A stretch of DNA of 64,000 nt. It comes from Sodalis praecaptivus. GTDB taxonomy: Bacteria; Pseudomonadota; Gammaproteobacteria; Enterobacterales; Enterobacteriaceae. Every line of letters begins with the position of its first letter. Within the stretch, counting starts at the first letter, position 1. A program made the translations under genes and the position numbers. A model generated the notes under the pieces. The model did no database searches and was not told where the DNA came from. It saw only the letters and a program-made list of their open reading frames with translations. Where the stretch lies: positions 3,214,760-3,278,759 of the forward strand of contig NZ_CP006569.1 of assembly GCF_000517425.1 (NCBI RefSeq). The letters run 5' to 3'. Positions 51,054 to 60,038 of the stretch are shown piece by piece.

Positions 51054-51713
51054 GTGTCAGAGAGCCTGGTTATCCGCCAGCTGGGTCTGCAACCTTATGA
51101 GCGGGTGTCGCGGGCGATGCACCGCTTCACCGATGAGCGTAACGCCGCCAGCGCCGATGAGATCTGGCTGGTGCAGCATCCGCAGGTCTTTACCCAAGGC
51201 CAGGCCGGTAAGGCTGAGCATCTGTTGCAGCCGGGCGCTATCCCGGTCATCCAAAGCGATCGCGGGGGTCAGGTGACCTTTCACGGTCCGGGACAACAGG
51301 TGATGTATGTCCTGCTGGACCTGCGCCGCCGCCGGCTTGGGGTGCGCGATCTGGTTACCCTACTGGAGCAAACGGTCATCGCCACCCTGGCGCGCTTCGC
51401 TATTTCCGCCCACGCCCGCGCCGACGCGCCGGGCGTCTACGTCGGCGCCGATAAAATCTGTTCGCTCGGTTTACGTATCCGCAAAGGCTGCTCCTTCCAC
51501 GGACTCGCGTTGAACGTGGCCATGGATCTCTCGCCTTTTCTGCGTATTAACCCCTGCGGCTATGCCGGTCTACGCATGACGCAGGTGAGCGATCTGTCCC
51601 CCGGCACCGGCATGGACGATGTGGCGCCGGTGCTCCTCGCAGAATGCCTGCGGCTGATGGACGCTACGGCCGGCGAAATACAGGGGTGGGATGCGGCGCA
51701 CTACGGCGCTTGA
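51054..51713 (+). CDS. lipB: Octanoyl-[acyl-carrier-protein]:protein N-octanoyltransferase
   Basis: Transfers octanoate from ACP to lipoyl domains, first step of lipoate synthesis. 219 residues starting with GTG behind GGGAG. Motifs are [39 protein letters not shown] (catalytic Lys) and [11 protein letters not shown] (catalytic Cys near residue 169). In E. coli ybeF lies before lipA; here only a 178-bp spacer with an AT-rich promoter-like stretch (51790-51830). Confidence 0.96.
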   Translation: MSESLVIRQLGLQPYERVSRAMHRFTDERNAASADEIWLVQHPQVFTQGQAGKAEHLLQPGAIPVIQSDRGGQVTFHGPGQQVMYVLLDLRRRRLGVRDLVTLLEQTVIATLARFAISAHARADAPGVYVGADKICSLGLRIRKGCSFHGLALNVAMDLSPFLRINPCGYAGLRMTQVSDLSPGTGMDDVAPVLLAECLRLMDATAGEIQGWDAAHYGA

Positions 51714-51891
51714 ACCGCGGCGTGATGCCCTGCACAAGCGCATTGGCCCCTCAGGCCACGTTTTGCATTCACCCGCTGTGAACAACATGTTATAATTTTT
51801 AAAATTTTTTTGATACTCGTTTAATATTCACGTAACAGGCTGATTTACCTACTCTTCAGGCTGTCGACTTCGGGACTGGACCTGCACCATT

Positions 51892-52857
51892 ATGAGTAAA
51901 CCGATACAGATGGAACGCGGCGTTAAATACCGTGACGCTGACAAAATGGCGTTAATTCCCATCAAAACCGTCGCGGTGGAACGTCAGGAAATCTTGCGCA
52001 AGCCCTCCTGGATGAAAATTAAACTGCCCGCCGACTCGAGTCGCATTCAGGGCATCAAGGCCGCGATGCGTAAAAACGGCCTGCACTCGGTGTGCGAGGA
52101 AGCGTCCTGCCCGAACCTGGCGGAGTGTTTCAACCACGGCACCGCGACTTTTATGATCCTGGGAGCTATCTGTACCCGACGTTGCCCGTTCTGCGATGTC
52201 GCGCACGGCCGCCCCGTCACCCCGGATGCCAACGAGCCGGAAAAACTGGCGCAAACTATCGCCGATATGGGGCTGCGCTACGTGGTGGTGACTTCCGTCG
52301 ATCGTGACGATCTGCGCGACGGCGGCGCCCAGCATTTTGCCGATTGTATAAGCGCCATCCGCGCCAAAAATCCCAGCATCCGCATCGAGACGCTGGTGCC
52401 CGACTTCCGCGGCCGTATGGATCGCGCGCTGGATATCATCAATGCCGCGCCGCCCGATGTTTTCAACCACAATCTGGAAAACGTGCCGCGCCTGTATCGC
52501 CAGGTGCGCCCCGGCGCCGACTATCACTGGTCGCTCAAGCTGCTGGAGAATTTCAAGGCCGCGAACCCGCATCTGCCGACCAAATCGGGCCTGATGGTCG
52601 GACTGGGTGAAACCAACGCTGAAATCATTGAGGTGATGCGCGATCTACGCCGTCACGGCGTCACGATGCTTACGCTCGGCCAATATTTGCAGCCCAGCCG
52701 CCATCATCTGCCGGTTAAACGCTATGTAAGCCCGCAGGAATTTGACGAGATGAAACAAGAAGCGCTGGCGATGGGCTTTACCCATGCCGCCTGCGGGCCC
52801 TTCGTGCGCTCGTCCTACCACGCGGATTTGCAGGCCAAAGGCATCGAAGTCAAATAA
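51892..52857 (+). CDS. lipA: Lipoyl synthase
   Basis: Radical SAM enzyme that inserts two sulfurs into protein-bound octanoate; 321 residues as in E. coli. The auxiliary cluster cysteines are in [12 protein letters not shown], the radical SAM cluster in [13 protein letters not shown], and the C-terminal serine ligand in [10 protein letters not shown]. Convergent with tatE. Confidence 0.98.
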   Translation: MSKPIQMERGVKYRDADKMALIPIKTVAVERQEILRKPSWMKIKLPADSSRIQGIKAAMRKNGLHSVCEEASCPNLAECFNHGTATFMILGAICTRRCPFCDVAHGRPVTPDANEPEKLAQTIADMGLRYVVVTSVDRDDLRDGGAQHFADCISAIRAKNPSIRIETLVPDFRGRMDRALDIINAAPPDVFNHNLENVPRLYRQVRPGADYHWSLKLLENFKAANPHLPTKSGLMVGLGETNAEIIEVMRDLRRHGVTMLTLGQYLQPSRHHLPVKRYVSPQEFDEMKQEALAMGFTHAACGPFVRSSYHADLQAKGIEVK

Positions 52858-52874
52858 AACGCCGGCGCGCGGGC

Positions 52875-52907
52875 AAAAAAAAGGGCGGGCGCCACCGGCG
52901 ACCACCC
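52875..52907 (-). terminator. Rho-independent terminator of tatE
   Basis: On the minus strand GGGTGGTCGCC pairs (with some G:U pairs) with GGCGCCCGCCC across a 3-nt loop and is followed by eight U residues, 18 bp after the tatE stop. Confidence 0.82.
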
Positions 52908-52924
52908 TTCTTTGCCGCGAAGAC

Positions 52925-53125
52925 TTATTCTTTGCGGTCAGCGATACGCGCCGCATCATCAGCCTGCGTCTGCTGCGCCGGCGCCGAGTCATCGTTCATG
53001 GCCTTTTTAAAGCCTTTGATGGCTGCACCCAGGTCGCCGCCCAGCGAGCGCAGCTTTTTAGTGCCGAACAACAACACGATCAGGGCGCCGACGACTAACA
53101 ATTTGGTAATGCTTAAACCTTCCAT
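52925..53125 (-). CDS. tatE: Sec-independent translocase component TatE
   Basis: A small TatA/E-family protein, 66 residues, that forms the export pore of the twin-arginine pathway. One membrane helix ([15 protein letters not shown]), hinge [17 protein letters not shown] and a charged tail. The ATG at 53125 (MEGLSITK) behind GGAAGG matches E. coli MGEISITK; a GTG two codons earlier is possible. Sequence alone cannot fully separate TatE from TatA, but the location next to lipA and the absence of tatBC nearby indicate TatE. Confidence 0.92.
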   Translation of the reverse strand: MEGLSITKLLVVGALIVLLFGTKKLRSLGGDLGAAIKGFKKAMNDDSAPAQQTQADDAARIADRKE

Positions 53126-53306
53126 AACCACCTTCCGGGTTAACGCTGGCTGATAACTTCAGCAGTGAATGAATATTACCTGCTTTTTACCGCTAATGCG
53201 GCTGCAATACAAGCGATATGTGTAACAGATTGCCACCCGTTACGCCTGTTGCCTCCCCTCGTCAACCGCTTTTCCGTGCCGCGAATTCTGTTATACTGAC
53301 CCATCA

Positions 53307-53356
53307 GGAGATGACATTCCTCCTTATAACCGCCGTTCTGGCTGATGATGTCTACG
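53307..53356 (+). ncRNA. Fluoride riboswitch (crcB motif)
   Basis: The sequence has the aptamer hallmarks: GGAGATGACAT at the start, TCCTCC closing the first stem (GGAG/CTCC), AACCGCC, then GGCTGATGATGTCTAC, whose ATGTC can pair back to GACAT to form the pseudoknot. It is 80 bp upstream of the fluoride exporter gene crcB. A -10-like TTATAC at 53291-53296 would start transcription just before it. A hairpin GAACGTG/CACGTTTTC at 53376-53393 followed by a pyrimidine run may be the expression platform. Recognition is from the remembered consensus. Confidence 0.88.
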
Positions 53357-53435
53357 TTCGCCCGCAGGTATTGGGGAACGTGGCGTCACGTTTTCCTTTC
53401 CGGGGTTTTACCCACTCTCATTGTGAAAGGTTGCT

Positions 53436-53828
53436 ATGTTTGCCTTATTTTCGGCCGTCTTCATCGGCGGCGGTATCGGTAGTGTTCTGCGCTGGTATGT
53501 TAGCATCAAATTAACCCACTCGGGTCTGCCCTTTCCCGCCGGCACACTGCTCGTCAATCTTGTCGGCGCGTTCATCATTGGTTTGGCGCTGGCGCTCTTC
53601 CCCCGGATGCCGCAGTTGGATCCGGCCTGGAAGTTGCTGCTGACCACCGGTTTCTGCGGGGGCCTAACCACCTTTTCCACCTTTTCCGCCGAAGCGGTGG
53701 CGCTGATGGCCGGCGGGCAAATCTTTTGGGCCGCAGGGAATATCCTGCTCAACCTGCTCGGCTCGCTGCTGATGACGGCAGTGGCGATGGGCGTGGTAAA
53801 CTGGCTGGCGCCGCCGCTGCCGATTTAA
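53436..53828 (+). CDS. crcB: Fluoride ion channel CrcB (Fluc)
   Basis: Inner-membrane fluoride exporter, dual-topology homodimer. 130 residues with four membrane helices; GGGIGSVLRWYVS, GTLLVNLVGAFIIGLAL (pore Asn) and GFCGGLTTFSTFSAEAV (Phe-box and central Na+ site region) are conserved. Preceded by a fluoride riboswitch and followed by a bidirectional terminator shared with cspE. E. coli ybeM, which lies nearby, is absent. Confidence 0.96.
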   Translation: MFALFSAVFIGGGIGSVLRWYVSIKLTHSGLPFPAGTLLVNLVGAFIIGLALALFPRMPQLDPAWKLLLTTGFCGGLTTFSTFSAEAVALMAGGQIFWAAGNILLNLLGSLLMTAVAMGVVNWLAPPLPI

Positions 53829-53911
53829 CTCGGCGGCCCGCCACAGGCCACCGGGCTTTGTCGGCCATGTCCGCACGCCGTGATCCCCTACGCTACGCTG
53901 AAAGCAAGGCG

Positions 53912-53940
53912 AAAAAAAACCCGCACCAGGGCGGGTTTTT
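53912..53940. terminator. Bidirectional terminator between crcB and cspE
   Basis: Stem AACCCGC/GCGGGTT with a 6-nt loop, flanked by an A8 tract on one side and T5 on the other, so it can serve both convergent genes. It ends 16 bp from the cspE stop. Confidence 0.88.
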
Positions 53941-53955
53941 CAAGAAACTGGCTAA

Positions 53956-54165
53956 TTAAATAGCAGTAACGTCAGCAGCCGAAGGGCCTTTGGCGCCATT
54001 GGTGATTTCAAACTCTACGCGCTGACCTTCAGCCAGGGTTTTGAAACCGTTGCTCTGGATGGCGGAGAAGTGTACGAACACGTCTTTGCTGCCATCTTCA
54101 GGCGTAATGAAACCGAATCCTTTGGACTCATTAAACCACTTAACGTTACCTTTAATCTTAGACAT
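53956..54165 (-). CDS. cspE: Cold-shock-like protein CspE
   Basis: Single-domain RNA chaperone and antiterminator of 69 residues. RNP1 is [14 protein letters not shown]2 is [11 protein letters not shown], and the start [13 protein letters not shown] matches E. coli CspE. An upstream in-frame ATG at 54231 would extend into the leader and is rejected. The long AT-rich 5' leader is usual for csp mRNAs. Confidence 0.96.
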   Translation of the reverse strand: MSKIKGNVKWFNESKGFGFITPEDGSKDVFVHFSAIQSNGFKTLAEGQRVEFEITNGAKGPSAADVTAI

Positions 54166-54454
54166 CAAACTTACCTTTAAATAAATGATAGACACAAACT
54201 CTGTGTCGTCGAGTAGTACAGCAATTGGCAAGCTTTTTGTCCAGCATTAGATCAGTAATCCGTGATAAATATTGCTAAAAAAACATTTTAACCTGCGGAT
54301 CACGCTGACAGCGTGGGGCATCTGCTGACGTCAAGGCCGTTTCCCCCCGCGTGAACAGCCAAAGCGGCGCGCGCTGCCCCTCTGCGCATTATCTCGCGTT
54401 CGCCGGTCGGCCACTGAAAGAATCTGCTCCGCATTCGGAAAACACCGCCATGGA

Positions 54455-54518
54455 CGGTGCGCAATCGCAACAACAGTTAGTTGAAACGCGGCGACGGGCG
54501 GTGCGCAATCGCAACAAC
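54455..54518. repeat. 20-bp direct repeat, two copies
   Basis: CGGTGCGCAATCGCAACAAC occurs at 54455-54474 and again at 54499-54518. It lies in the 496-bp cspE-ydiY spacer, which otherwise shows no gene (pagP, expected here in E. coli, is not present). The left part of the spacer is the cspE leader. Confidence 0.75.
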
Positions 54519-54661
54519 GGCGGCAGCCGAAAAGCGACGAGGGACGGCGCGGGAAATGCGGTGGCGGAGGGTGCATAAAAAAAGGCGCCGTGGCGCCTAC
54601 ATGACATCGAACATCGGTCACGACCGACGGGTAACGCTTATCCGGCAGCGCCGGTAAGCCA

Positions 54662-55429
54662 TCACTGCATTTTATAGACCAGCGAGACCGACGTTTTCGT
54701 ATCGGTATGCTTCGGCGCGCTATCCGGCGGATTTTGGTTCCAGGTCACGTTGTAAGCGACTTTCAGCGCAAAATGATCGTTGATATCGACATTCAGCCCG
54801 GTTTCCGAGTTCACCGTGGTGTCATCGTTGGCGAGCAGCGACAGCCCCTGAATAAATTTGGTGTTGTCGGTCAACTGGTAGCTGTACGAGGCCGCCGCAT
54901 AACCCAGCGCTTTGGTGGAATTGCCGCCGCCCTGGTATTCATCATGGCGCACGCCAGGACCCGCTTCGACGCGCAGGGTGTGGATAGGCCCGGTCAGCAC
55001 TTGGCGACCGTAGCCGGCGACCAGCGTATCGCGCGAACGGTAGCCGTTATAGCGATCGCTCAACCAGCTCCCCTGAGCAAACAGAAAGTTTTGCGTGCTG
55101 AGGTTATGGCGGGCACGGGCGCCGGCCTGATATTTCTCCGAGCTGCGCTGATCGTCGGACGAGTTGTTGGCGGCTTCCCCCCAAAGGCTATAGGCATTCG
55201 ACTGCTGGAACCAGGTCATGGTGGTGCTGGCGGCCAGATTGGAATTGCGGGTATTGCCGCTTTGGGCGTTGTAGCTTGCCTGAGCATCACCATCAAAGCT
55301 TTTTTTGGCGGTGGAAGGATCATCGAGTGCGGTAAAGATATCGGTGTCGGCGAAAGTGTTGAAACTGGCTAGCGACATGCCAAGGGTGGTCAACAGAGAG
55401 AGTGCCCGGAAGCGCTTATTGCGTAACAT
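54662..55429 (-). CDS. ydiY: DUF481 outer-membrane protein YdiY
   Basis: Predicted salt-induced outer-membrane beta barrel of the YdiY/DUF481 family, 255 residues. The start at 55429 (MLRNKRFRALSLLTTLGMSL) gives a clear signal peptide ending near TFA; the earlier start at 55468 lengthens it needlessly. Alternating strand pattern throughout, with SLWGEAANNSSDDQRSSEKY, WLSDRYNGYRSRDTLVAGYG and KVAYNVTWNQNPPDSAPKHT closely matching E. coli YdiY. In E. coli ydiY lies elsewhere (near pfkB), so this location is a rearrangement. Function unknown. Confidence 0.9.
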   Translation of the reverse strand: MLRNKRFRALSLLTTLGMSLASFNTFADTDIFTALDDPSTAKKSFDGDAQASYNAQSGNTRNSNLAASTTMTWFQQSNAYSLWGEAANNSSDDQRSSEKYQAGARARHNLSTQNFLFAQGSWLSDRYNGYRSRDTLVAGYGRQVLTGPIHTLRVEAGPGVRHDEYQGGGNSTKALGYAAASYSYQLTDNTKFIQGLSLLANDDTTVNSETGLNVDINDHFALKVAYNVTWNQNPPDSAPKHTDTKTSVSLVYKMQ

Positions 55430-55760
55430 AAGATACCTGTCAAATTGGCGAAAAAGGGTAATGCGCATTTAAAGTTCATCAGTGTAGCCAAACGAAGCCG
55501 CCGCTGTACTAGTAATTTTTTGTAATATTGGTAACAAAATTTGAGAGAAAAGCCGAAAAGTTGAAGAAACAGGAGCGGGGAGGAAACGTGTTAGGACACA
55601 TTAGCAGGAATAATTAGATTAATAAATAACTTAGCGGTATCTCTGTTCTCTTTCATCGCCCCAGTTATCCACAGGGCGGCCGTGTTCGGATAATTCTGGA
55701 ACCGCGATACTTGCCCCCCTGGCCCTCTCGATTAAGCCATCAGCCGGGCCGGCAGCATGT
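55430..55760. other. Spacer between lpxP and ydiY
   Basis: 330 bp without a gene. The part next to ydiY is AT-rich and purine-rich and probably holds the ydiY promoter; no specific site is recognised. Confidence 0.5.
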
Positions 55761-56684
55761 CTACACATACAGCGACAGCTCGCCACGCGGCCGGGTTTTG
55801 AAACGGCGATGCAGCCAAAGATATTGATCCGGCGCGCGCAGTATCTCCTGCTCCACAATCCGATTCATATAGCAGGTGGCCGCCATTTCATCGTTCTGCG
55901 GGTAGTCCCTTAGCTGCGGCTGAATCAACAGCTGGTAGCCGCGCCCATCTTGCTTGCGGATAAGCACCACCGGGACCAGCTGCGGCTGAGCCAGCCGGAC
56001 CAGCGTGTAGGTGCCGCGGGTGGTGGCCGCCTGGGGAACAGCGAAGAACGGCGCAAAAATACTACCCCGCGGACCGTAGTCCTGGTCCGGCGCAAACCAC
56101 ACCGTTTCGCCCTGCTTCAAGGCGTGGACCATACCGCGCAGGTCTTTTCTATCCAGCATGGCTTTATTGGAGCGCATACGGCCCCAGGTCTGAATGAGCT
56201 CCATCACCTTATTGTTATGGGGCCGATACATGGCCATCATCGGCTGGCATAGCCCCATCGCCCGCCCACCGAGCTCCAGCGACATGAAATGGATGCCGAT
56301 GACCATCACGCCACTGCCGTGGCGGCTGGCCTGTTGCAGGTGCTGCAAGCCGGAAACGTCAAACCAGCGTTTGACGCGCGCATCGGACCAGAACCAGGCC
56401 ATCCCCGTTTCCATTAGGCCCATGCCCAGGGAGGTAAAGTTATTGTTGACCGTGTCTTCCAGACGCTCTCTGTCCATATCGGGGAAGCACAATTCAAGAT
56501 TGCGCCGGGCAATGCGCACCCGACGTTGCAAAAAAGGCTTGGACATACGGCCGAGGAGGCCGCCCAACCGTCGCAGCAGCGGATAGGGCAACTGCACCAA
56601 CAGCCAGAGCACGCCCAAACCGAACCAGGTGAGCCAATAGCGCGGGTGCAGTAGAGCAAGGGTAAACTTCTGTGGTTGCGGCAT
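55761..56684 (-). CDS. lpxP: Lipid A late acyltransferase, LpxP-like
   Basis: Inner-membrane acyltransferase of the LpxL/LpxP/LpxM family, 307 residues, one N-terminal membrane segment (FGLGVLWLLVQLPYPLL). The acceptor catalytic motif is HFMSLE (HX4E). The sequence is nearer to E. coli LpxP (palmitoleoyl, cold-induced) than LpxL: MGLCQPMMAMYRPHNN, WFAPDQDYGPRGS and the ending GELSLYV. The ATG at 56684 (MPQPQKFTLALLHPRYWLT) follows AGGA; the TTG one codon earlier is less likely. LpxP versus LpxL is judged by eye. If lpxL is elsewhere, this gene would remodel lipid A in the cold. Confidence 0.85.
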   Translation of the reverse strand: MPQPQKFTLALLHPRYWLTWFGLGVLWLLVQLPYPLLRRLGGLLGRMSKPFLQRRVRIARRNLELCFPDMDRERLEDTVNNNFTSLGMGLMETGMAWFWSDARVKRWFDVSGLQHLQQASRHGSGVMVIGIHFMSLELGGRAMGLCQPMMAMYRPHNNKVMELIQTWGRMRSNKAMLDRKDLRGMVHALKQGETVWFAPDQDYGPRGSIFAPFFAVPQAATTRGTYTLVRLAQPQLVPVVLIRKQDGRGYQLLIQPQLRDYPQNDEMAATCYMNRIVEQEILRAPDQYLWLHRRFKTRPRGELSLYV

Positions 56685-57184
56685 CAATTTTTCCTAATGA
56701 TGAGTTGCATTACGTAACGCATCAATCAGAAAAAACATCAATAGCGATACAGGTTGCAACTATGACACTTTCCGGCGTGAGTTATTCGCTGAAAAGTTGT
56801 AATCTTTCATTTCTTTACATGAATCAGCGGTTCAATTAACCGGCATCTCTGCCTGACGGCCGGCCTCAGTTTCGGGCTTCACGATTCAACCAGCCCATAG
56901 CATGAAAGGCTATGAGTCCGGCAACGGCGAGAGACGGGACTAGGGAGAGCGGATCGCTTCAAGCGCGAAGGGAGCATATCAGAATGCGGGCGCGGATACC
57001 CGTAAAGACAGGTAAATTATTTTTACCAATACCTACGTCAGCCACCGCCAGCGCGCGGCCGGCAGCCTGACGTAGACGGCCGCGGTCGCGGCTTAACCCG
57101 ATAAGCTCTGATGGGGAAGGCGAAAGCGCAGAGCATCGGGTGCGGCGTTAAGGCCGGCGATGGACGGCATCGGTCTTAGCCGGG
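56685..57184. other. Spacer between lpxP and yedD
   Basis: 500 bp with no recognisable gene. An AT-rich stretch next to lpxP (56690-56840) contains GTTGCAAC and a near-palindromic ATTACGTAACG and is the likely lpxP promoter. The rest is GC-rich with no codon structure. Confidence 0.45.
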
Positions 57185-57664
57185 TTATCTCACCACGCCG
57201 GTCTTTTTATGCGCCCCGCTGCCGGGGGCTTTTGCCGTCGGCGCCGCGGCGCTAAATACCCAATTATCCCCTTGCCCGGAGATGAACGGCTGGCATTGTG
57301 CGGTGGGTGACGCGCTGCGCTGCAAAGTGAGATTGCCGTAATGTAAAACATCACGGTCCAGTCTCAGCGCGCTCAATTCGTTTTTCTCGTTGATGTTATA
57401 CAGCCGGGCATCGCGCGCGGTCAGTTTACCCGGCCTGATGATCGTCCGCTGCCAGCTTCTGCAATCCAGCGTGGTCCCCGACCGACTGATTATCAAGCTA
57501 GCCACCGCCTCGGGGCTAATCAGCGCCTTCTGCGGCGTGGTGCTGGTCCAGATGCCGGCATAGCCCGGCGGTGCCGGAGCCGCCACGACCTGGGTATATT
57601 CCGGCGCGCCGGCGCATCCGCTCAGGGCCGCCGCCAGTAGTAACAGGACGGGAGTTCGCTTCAT
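57185..57664 (-). CDS. yedD: YedD family lipoprotein
   Basis: A 159-residue lipoprotein with lipobox LSGC (Cys at residue 17). It matches E. coli YedD in PPGYAGIWTSTTPQKALISP, EAVASLIISRSGTTLDCRSW, QRTIIRPGKLT and PTAQCQPFI; the two later cysteines may pair. The function is unknown and the location is not the E. coli one. The protein has a longer C-terminal tail rich in Ala, Pro and Lys. Confidence 0.85.
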   Translation of the reverse strand: MKRTPVLLLLAAALSGCAGAPEYTQVVAAPAPPGYAGIWTSTTPQKALISPEAVASLIISRSGTTLDCRSWQRTIIRPGKLTARDARLYNINEKNELSALRLDRDVLHYGNLTLQRSASPTAQCQPFISGQGDNWVFSAAAPTAKAPGSGAHKKTGVVR

Positions 57665-57908
57665 ATTCAGATCCTTGTGAAAGAGAGCCGAAATGTTAGC
57701 ATTAAATACCCCGTCGGTTTAGCCCCTTTTTTGGCCGCCTGGCCATCGCCCTCTCGCTTGGCCCCGGCAACCGTGGCCGGCGCACGGGCACGCCCCTCCC
57801 GGAGCAGACGGCAACCTGCGGTCATCATCACGTCGGGAAGACGGTGGTATCGAGGTTATAAAAAGGGAGGGTGCGTTAGCGAAGGGAGCTCTACCGCGCC
57901 GGGGGGTA

Positions 57909-58208
57909 TCACGACATACTGACTATCCGATCGGCGATGAGGGAATACCCGCCGTTCCACTCCATGCGCCCGGTCACCGTTAGGCGTTCGCCGCGCAAAT
58001 GCGCCATGAGTTCCAGCGCCATAATATCAAAGCCCACCACGGTCAGAGGGTACGCACTGCGTTTTTTGCTCTCCGCCAAAATGGTCGCTTTCACCATCGG
58101 CCGACCGGCGGTATTTTTGATTCGGCTAGGTGATTTGGTGATCACGCCTGACAACGTCGTAACGGATTGTTCAGCGCTTTCAGAAGGGGATGAAGTACCA
58201 GGATTCAT
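57909..58208 (-). CDS. Small OB-fold-like protein, possibly nucleic-acid binding
   Basis: A 99-residue soluble protein. The first 15 residues are Ser/Glu-rich; from residue 16 the pattern LSGVITKSPSRIKNTAGRPM, VKATILAE, YPLTVVGFDIMALELMAHLR, GERLTVTGRMEWNGGYSLIA and DRIVSM is that of a five-strand OB fold. It resembles single-stranded DNA-binding proteins and PriB in layout. I do not recognise the exact family. The ATG at 58208 follows GGAGG; an upstream in-frame start at 58340 is not supported. It stands alone between yedD and amiD. Binding to single-stranded DNA or RNA is inference. Confidence 0.65.
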   Translation of the reverse strand: MNPGTSSPSESAEQSVTTLSGVITKSPSRIKNTAGRPMVKATILAESKKRSAYPLTVVGFDIMALELMAHLRGERLTVTGRMEWNGGYSLIADRIVSMS

Positions 58209-58454
58209 GACAGGATAACCTCCATTAGTCTCTCTCTTTTGCCTGTAACGAACCTCAATTTTATCAAATTGTGCGTCTGGCGTCTGAACAATTGCGCAAA
58301 TTACAACCAAAAACCCGGCGTCAGCGCAAAGAAATAGCAAAAAAAAACCCTGTAAGCCTTACCACACGGCGCGACGGCCGCTATCGCCGCCGCGCCGGAG
58401 TAAACGCAATTTAAGCCGGATGATATGTAACCGGACGTGTCGTCATGGCCGGTT

Positions 58455-59309
58455 TCAGGTGGGATTGCAGTATTTTTCCACCAGCGCCCGGGCGATCGCT
58501 TCGGTTTCCTTATCCGCTACGCCCGTGAAATTGCTGGGGCGGAAATGCATCTGGAAGGCGCTGATGACGCGGAGTGTCTCTTTATCCAGCGTGCCCGTTT
58601 GCGGGATGGTGTAACCGTAGGCGGCCAGCGCCTGTTGGATGAGCGTGACATTGCCGGCGGACCAGCGATGTTTGCCCTGCAAATAGTTGTCCACCGTCGC
58701 CGCATCCGGCCAGGCCCCTATGCCCTGCTGCGCCATTTCCCGCCACGGAAACTGCGGACCGGGGTCGGTTTTCCTCAACGGTGCGATATCGCTATGCGCC
58801 AACACGTTCTGCGGCTTAATTTGATAACGGGCGATAATATCCCGTGCCAGGCGGGCCGCTAACACCGTCTGCTCTTTATGATAGGGGATCCACTGCTTCC
58901 CGGTAGGGCTCTCATGAAACCCGTCATTAACGATCTCAATACCAATGGAAGTATCGTTAATATTATTGCGCCCGGCCCAGCCGCTTACGCCCGCGTGCCA
59001 AGCTCGTTTATTTTCCGGCACCAATTGTAATACCACCGGTTTGCCGTGAATTTCGGTAGGATGGGAGGGAATAAGATAATGGGCGCTCACGCTGCCGTGC
59101 GTAAGCAGCCGCAGGGATTCATTATCATCGACGGCGGTATAATGGAATATGAGAAATCGAACGCGATCATCCTGTGATTGAGAGGGAGAGGACGTATCCA
59201 CTGCATAATCGCCGTGATCAATCAAAGTGGTCGCCGGTTTTTCCGCGTAATGATGCCCCGCGCACCCCGCCAATCCTAGCACGCCCAAGAGCAATATTAT
59301 TTTTTTCAT
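58455..59309 (-). CDS. amiD: N-acetylmuramoyl-L-alanine amidase AmiD
   Basis: Outer-membrane lipoprotein amidase that cuts MurNAc-L-Ala bonds, including anhydro-muropeptides, for wall recycling. 284 residues: lipobox LAGC (Cys 16), amidase_2 domain about 45-195 with zinc ligands in LIFHYTAVDD and NVLAHSDIAPLRKTDPG. A C-terminal peptidoglycan-binding domain follows (WSAGNVTLIQQALAAYGY, TLRVISAFQMHFRPSNFTG). Orthologue of E. coli YbjR. No partner genes adjacent. Confidence 0.94.
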   Translation of the reverse strand: MKKIILLLGVLGLAGCAGHHYAEKPATTLIDHGDYAVDTSSPSQSQDDRVRFLIFHYTAVDDNESLRLLTHGSVSAHYLIPSHPTEIHGKPVVLQLVPENKRAWHAGVSGWAGRNNINDTSIGIEIVNDGFHESPTGKQWIPYHKEQTVLAARLARDIIARYQIKPQNVLAHSDIAPLRKTDPGPQFPWREMAQQGIGAWPDAATVDNYLQGKHRWSAGNVTLIQQALAAYGYTIPQTGTLDKETLRVISAFQMHFRPSNFTGVADKETEAIARALVEKYCNPT

Positions 59310-60038
59310 AGGGACTTTTCCTAGCGTAAAGAGAACATCCTAGCAACGGCATAAATAACAAAAGCTCAACCAATGCGCGGCGGATTATGAATCTCACGAT
59401 TTTTCCGATTGATATAACAGTCCAGGTTCTTTTTTATTTGCGTCACGTATTGCTCTCGGAAATTTATTTATTTCTAGAATAAATTCACGATAAATACATT
59501 ATCCGGCACGCGCAAATTACCTGGACGGCGGCGACTCGAGGCCCGGGGGTCAATCAGCGGCCGATGCGCCACACAACGCGACGGTTCGACCGGCTGTCAA
59601 TCGACCGCCCGCCGCCATAACAATGACGCCGCACCCTGTAAGCCATCCGCTCTGCCTGGCGGTGTTCCAGACTGATGGCAGCCCGCGGCGGGAGCCTCAG
59701 CCTTGCCGGGGTTCCATGCTGACCCGTTGCGCTCGCCGCCGCCGTGTAGCCGCCGTGCGCCCGCTGCCGACACCTCGACCCCATGCGTTCACAACGCCCC
59801 TTTGCATGGCCCTGGTAATCCCCCCGCGTCCCGCAGAGGTCAGGTGGTGCCGGCCATCCGCCCATGTTATAAAAATTTACCGCCTGACCGAGAAGGAAAA
59901 GGGTACCTCCGGCAACGCCCCACTACCGGCGGCTATTGCGCCGACGATTATCAAAGAGATTGCCAACCGCACGGCCTTGCACTGGCAACGCCTTTGCCGT
60001 GATGGCTCGTACCTATTACCCACGATAAGGATATCGCT
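59310..60038. other. Long spacer upstream of the RHS gene
   Basis: 730 bp. The first part (59390-59510) is strikingly AT-rich (TTTATTTATTTCTAGAATAA, GATAAATACATTATC) and looks like a promoter or nucleoid-protein target; the rest is GC-rich. A 169-codon plus frame (59623-60132) overlaps the RHS start and has no protein-like composition, so I do not call it. A good AAGG site precedes the RHS ATG. Confidence 0.5.
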
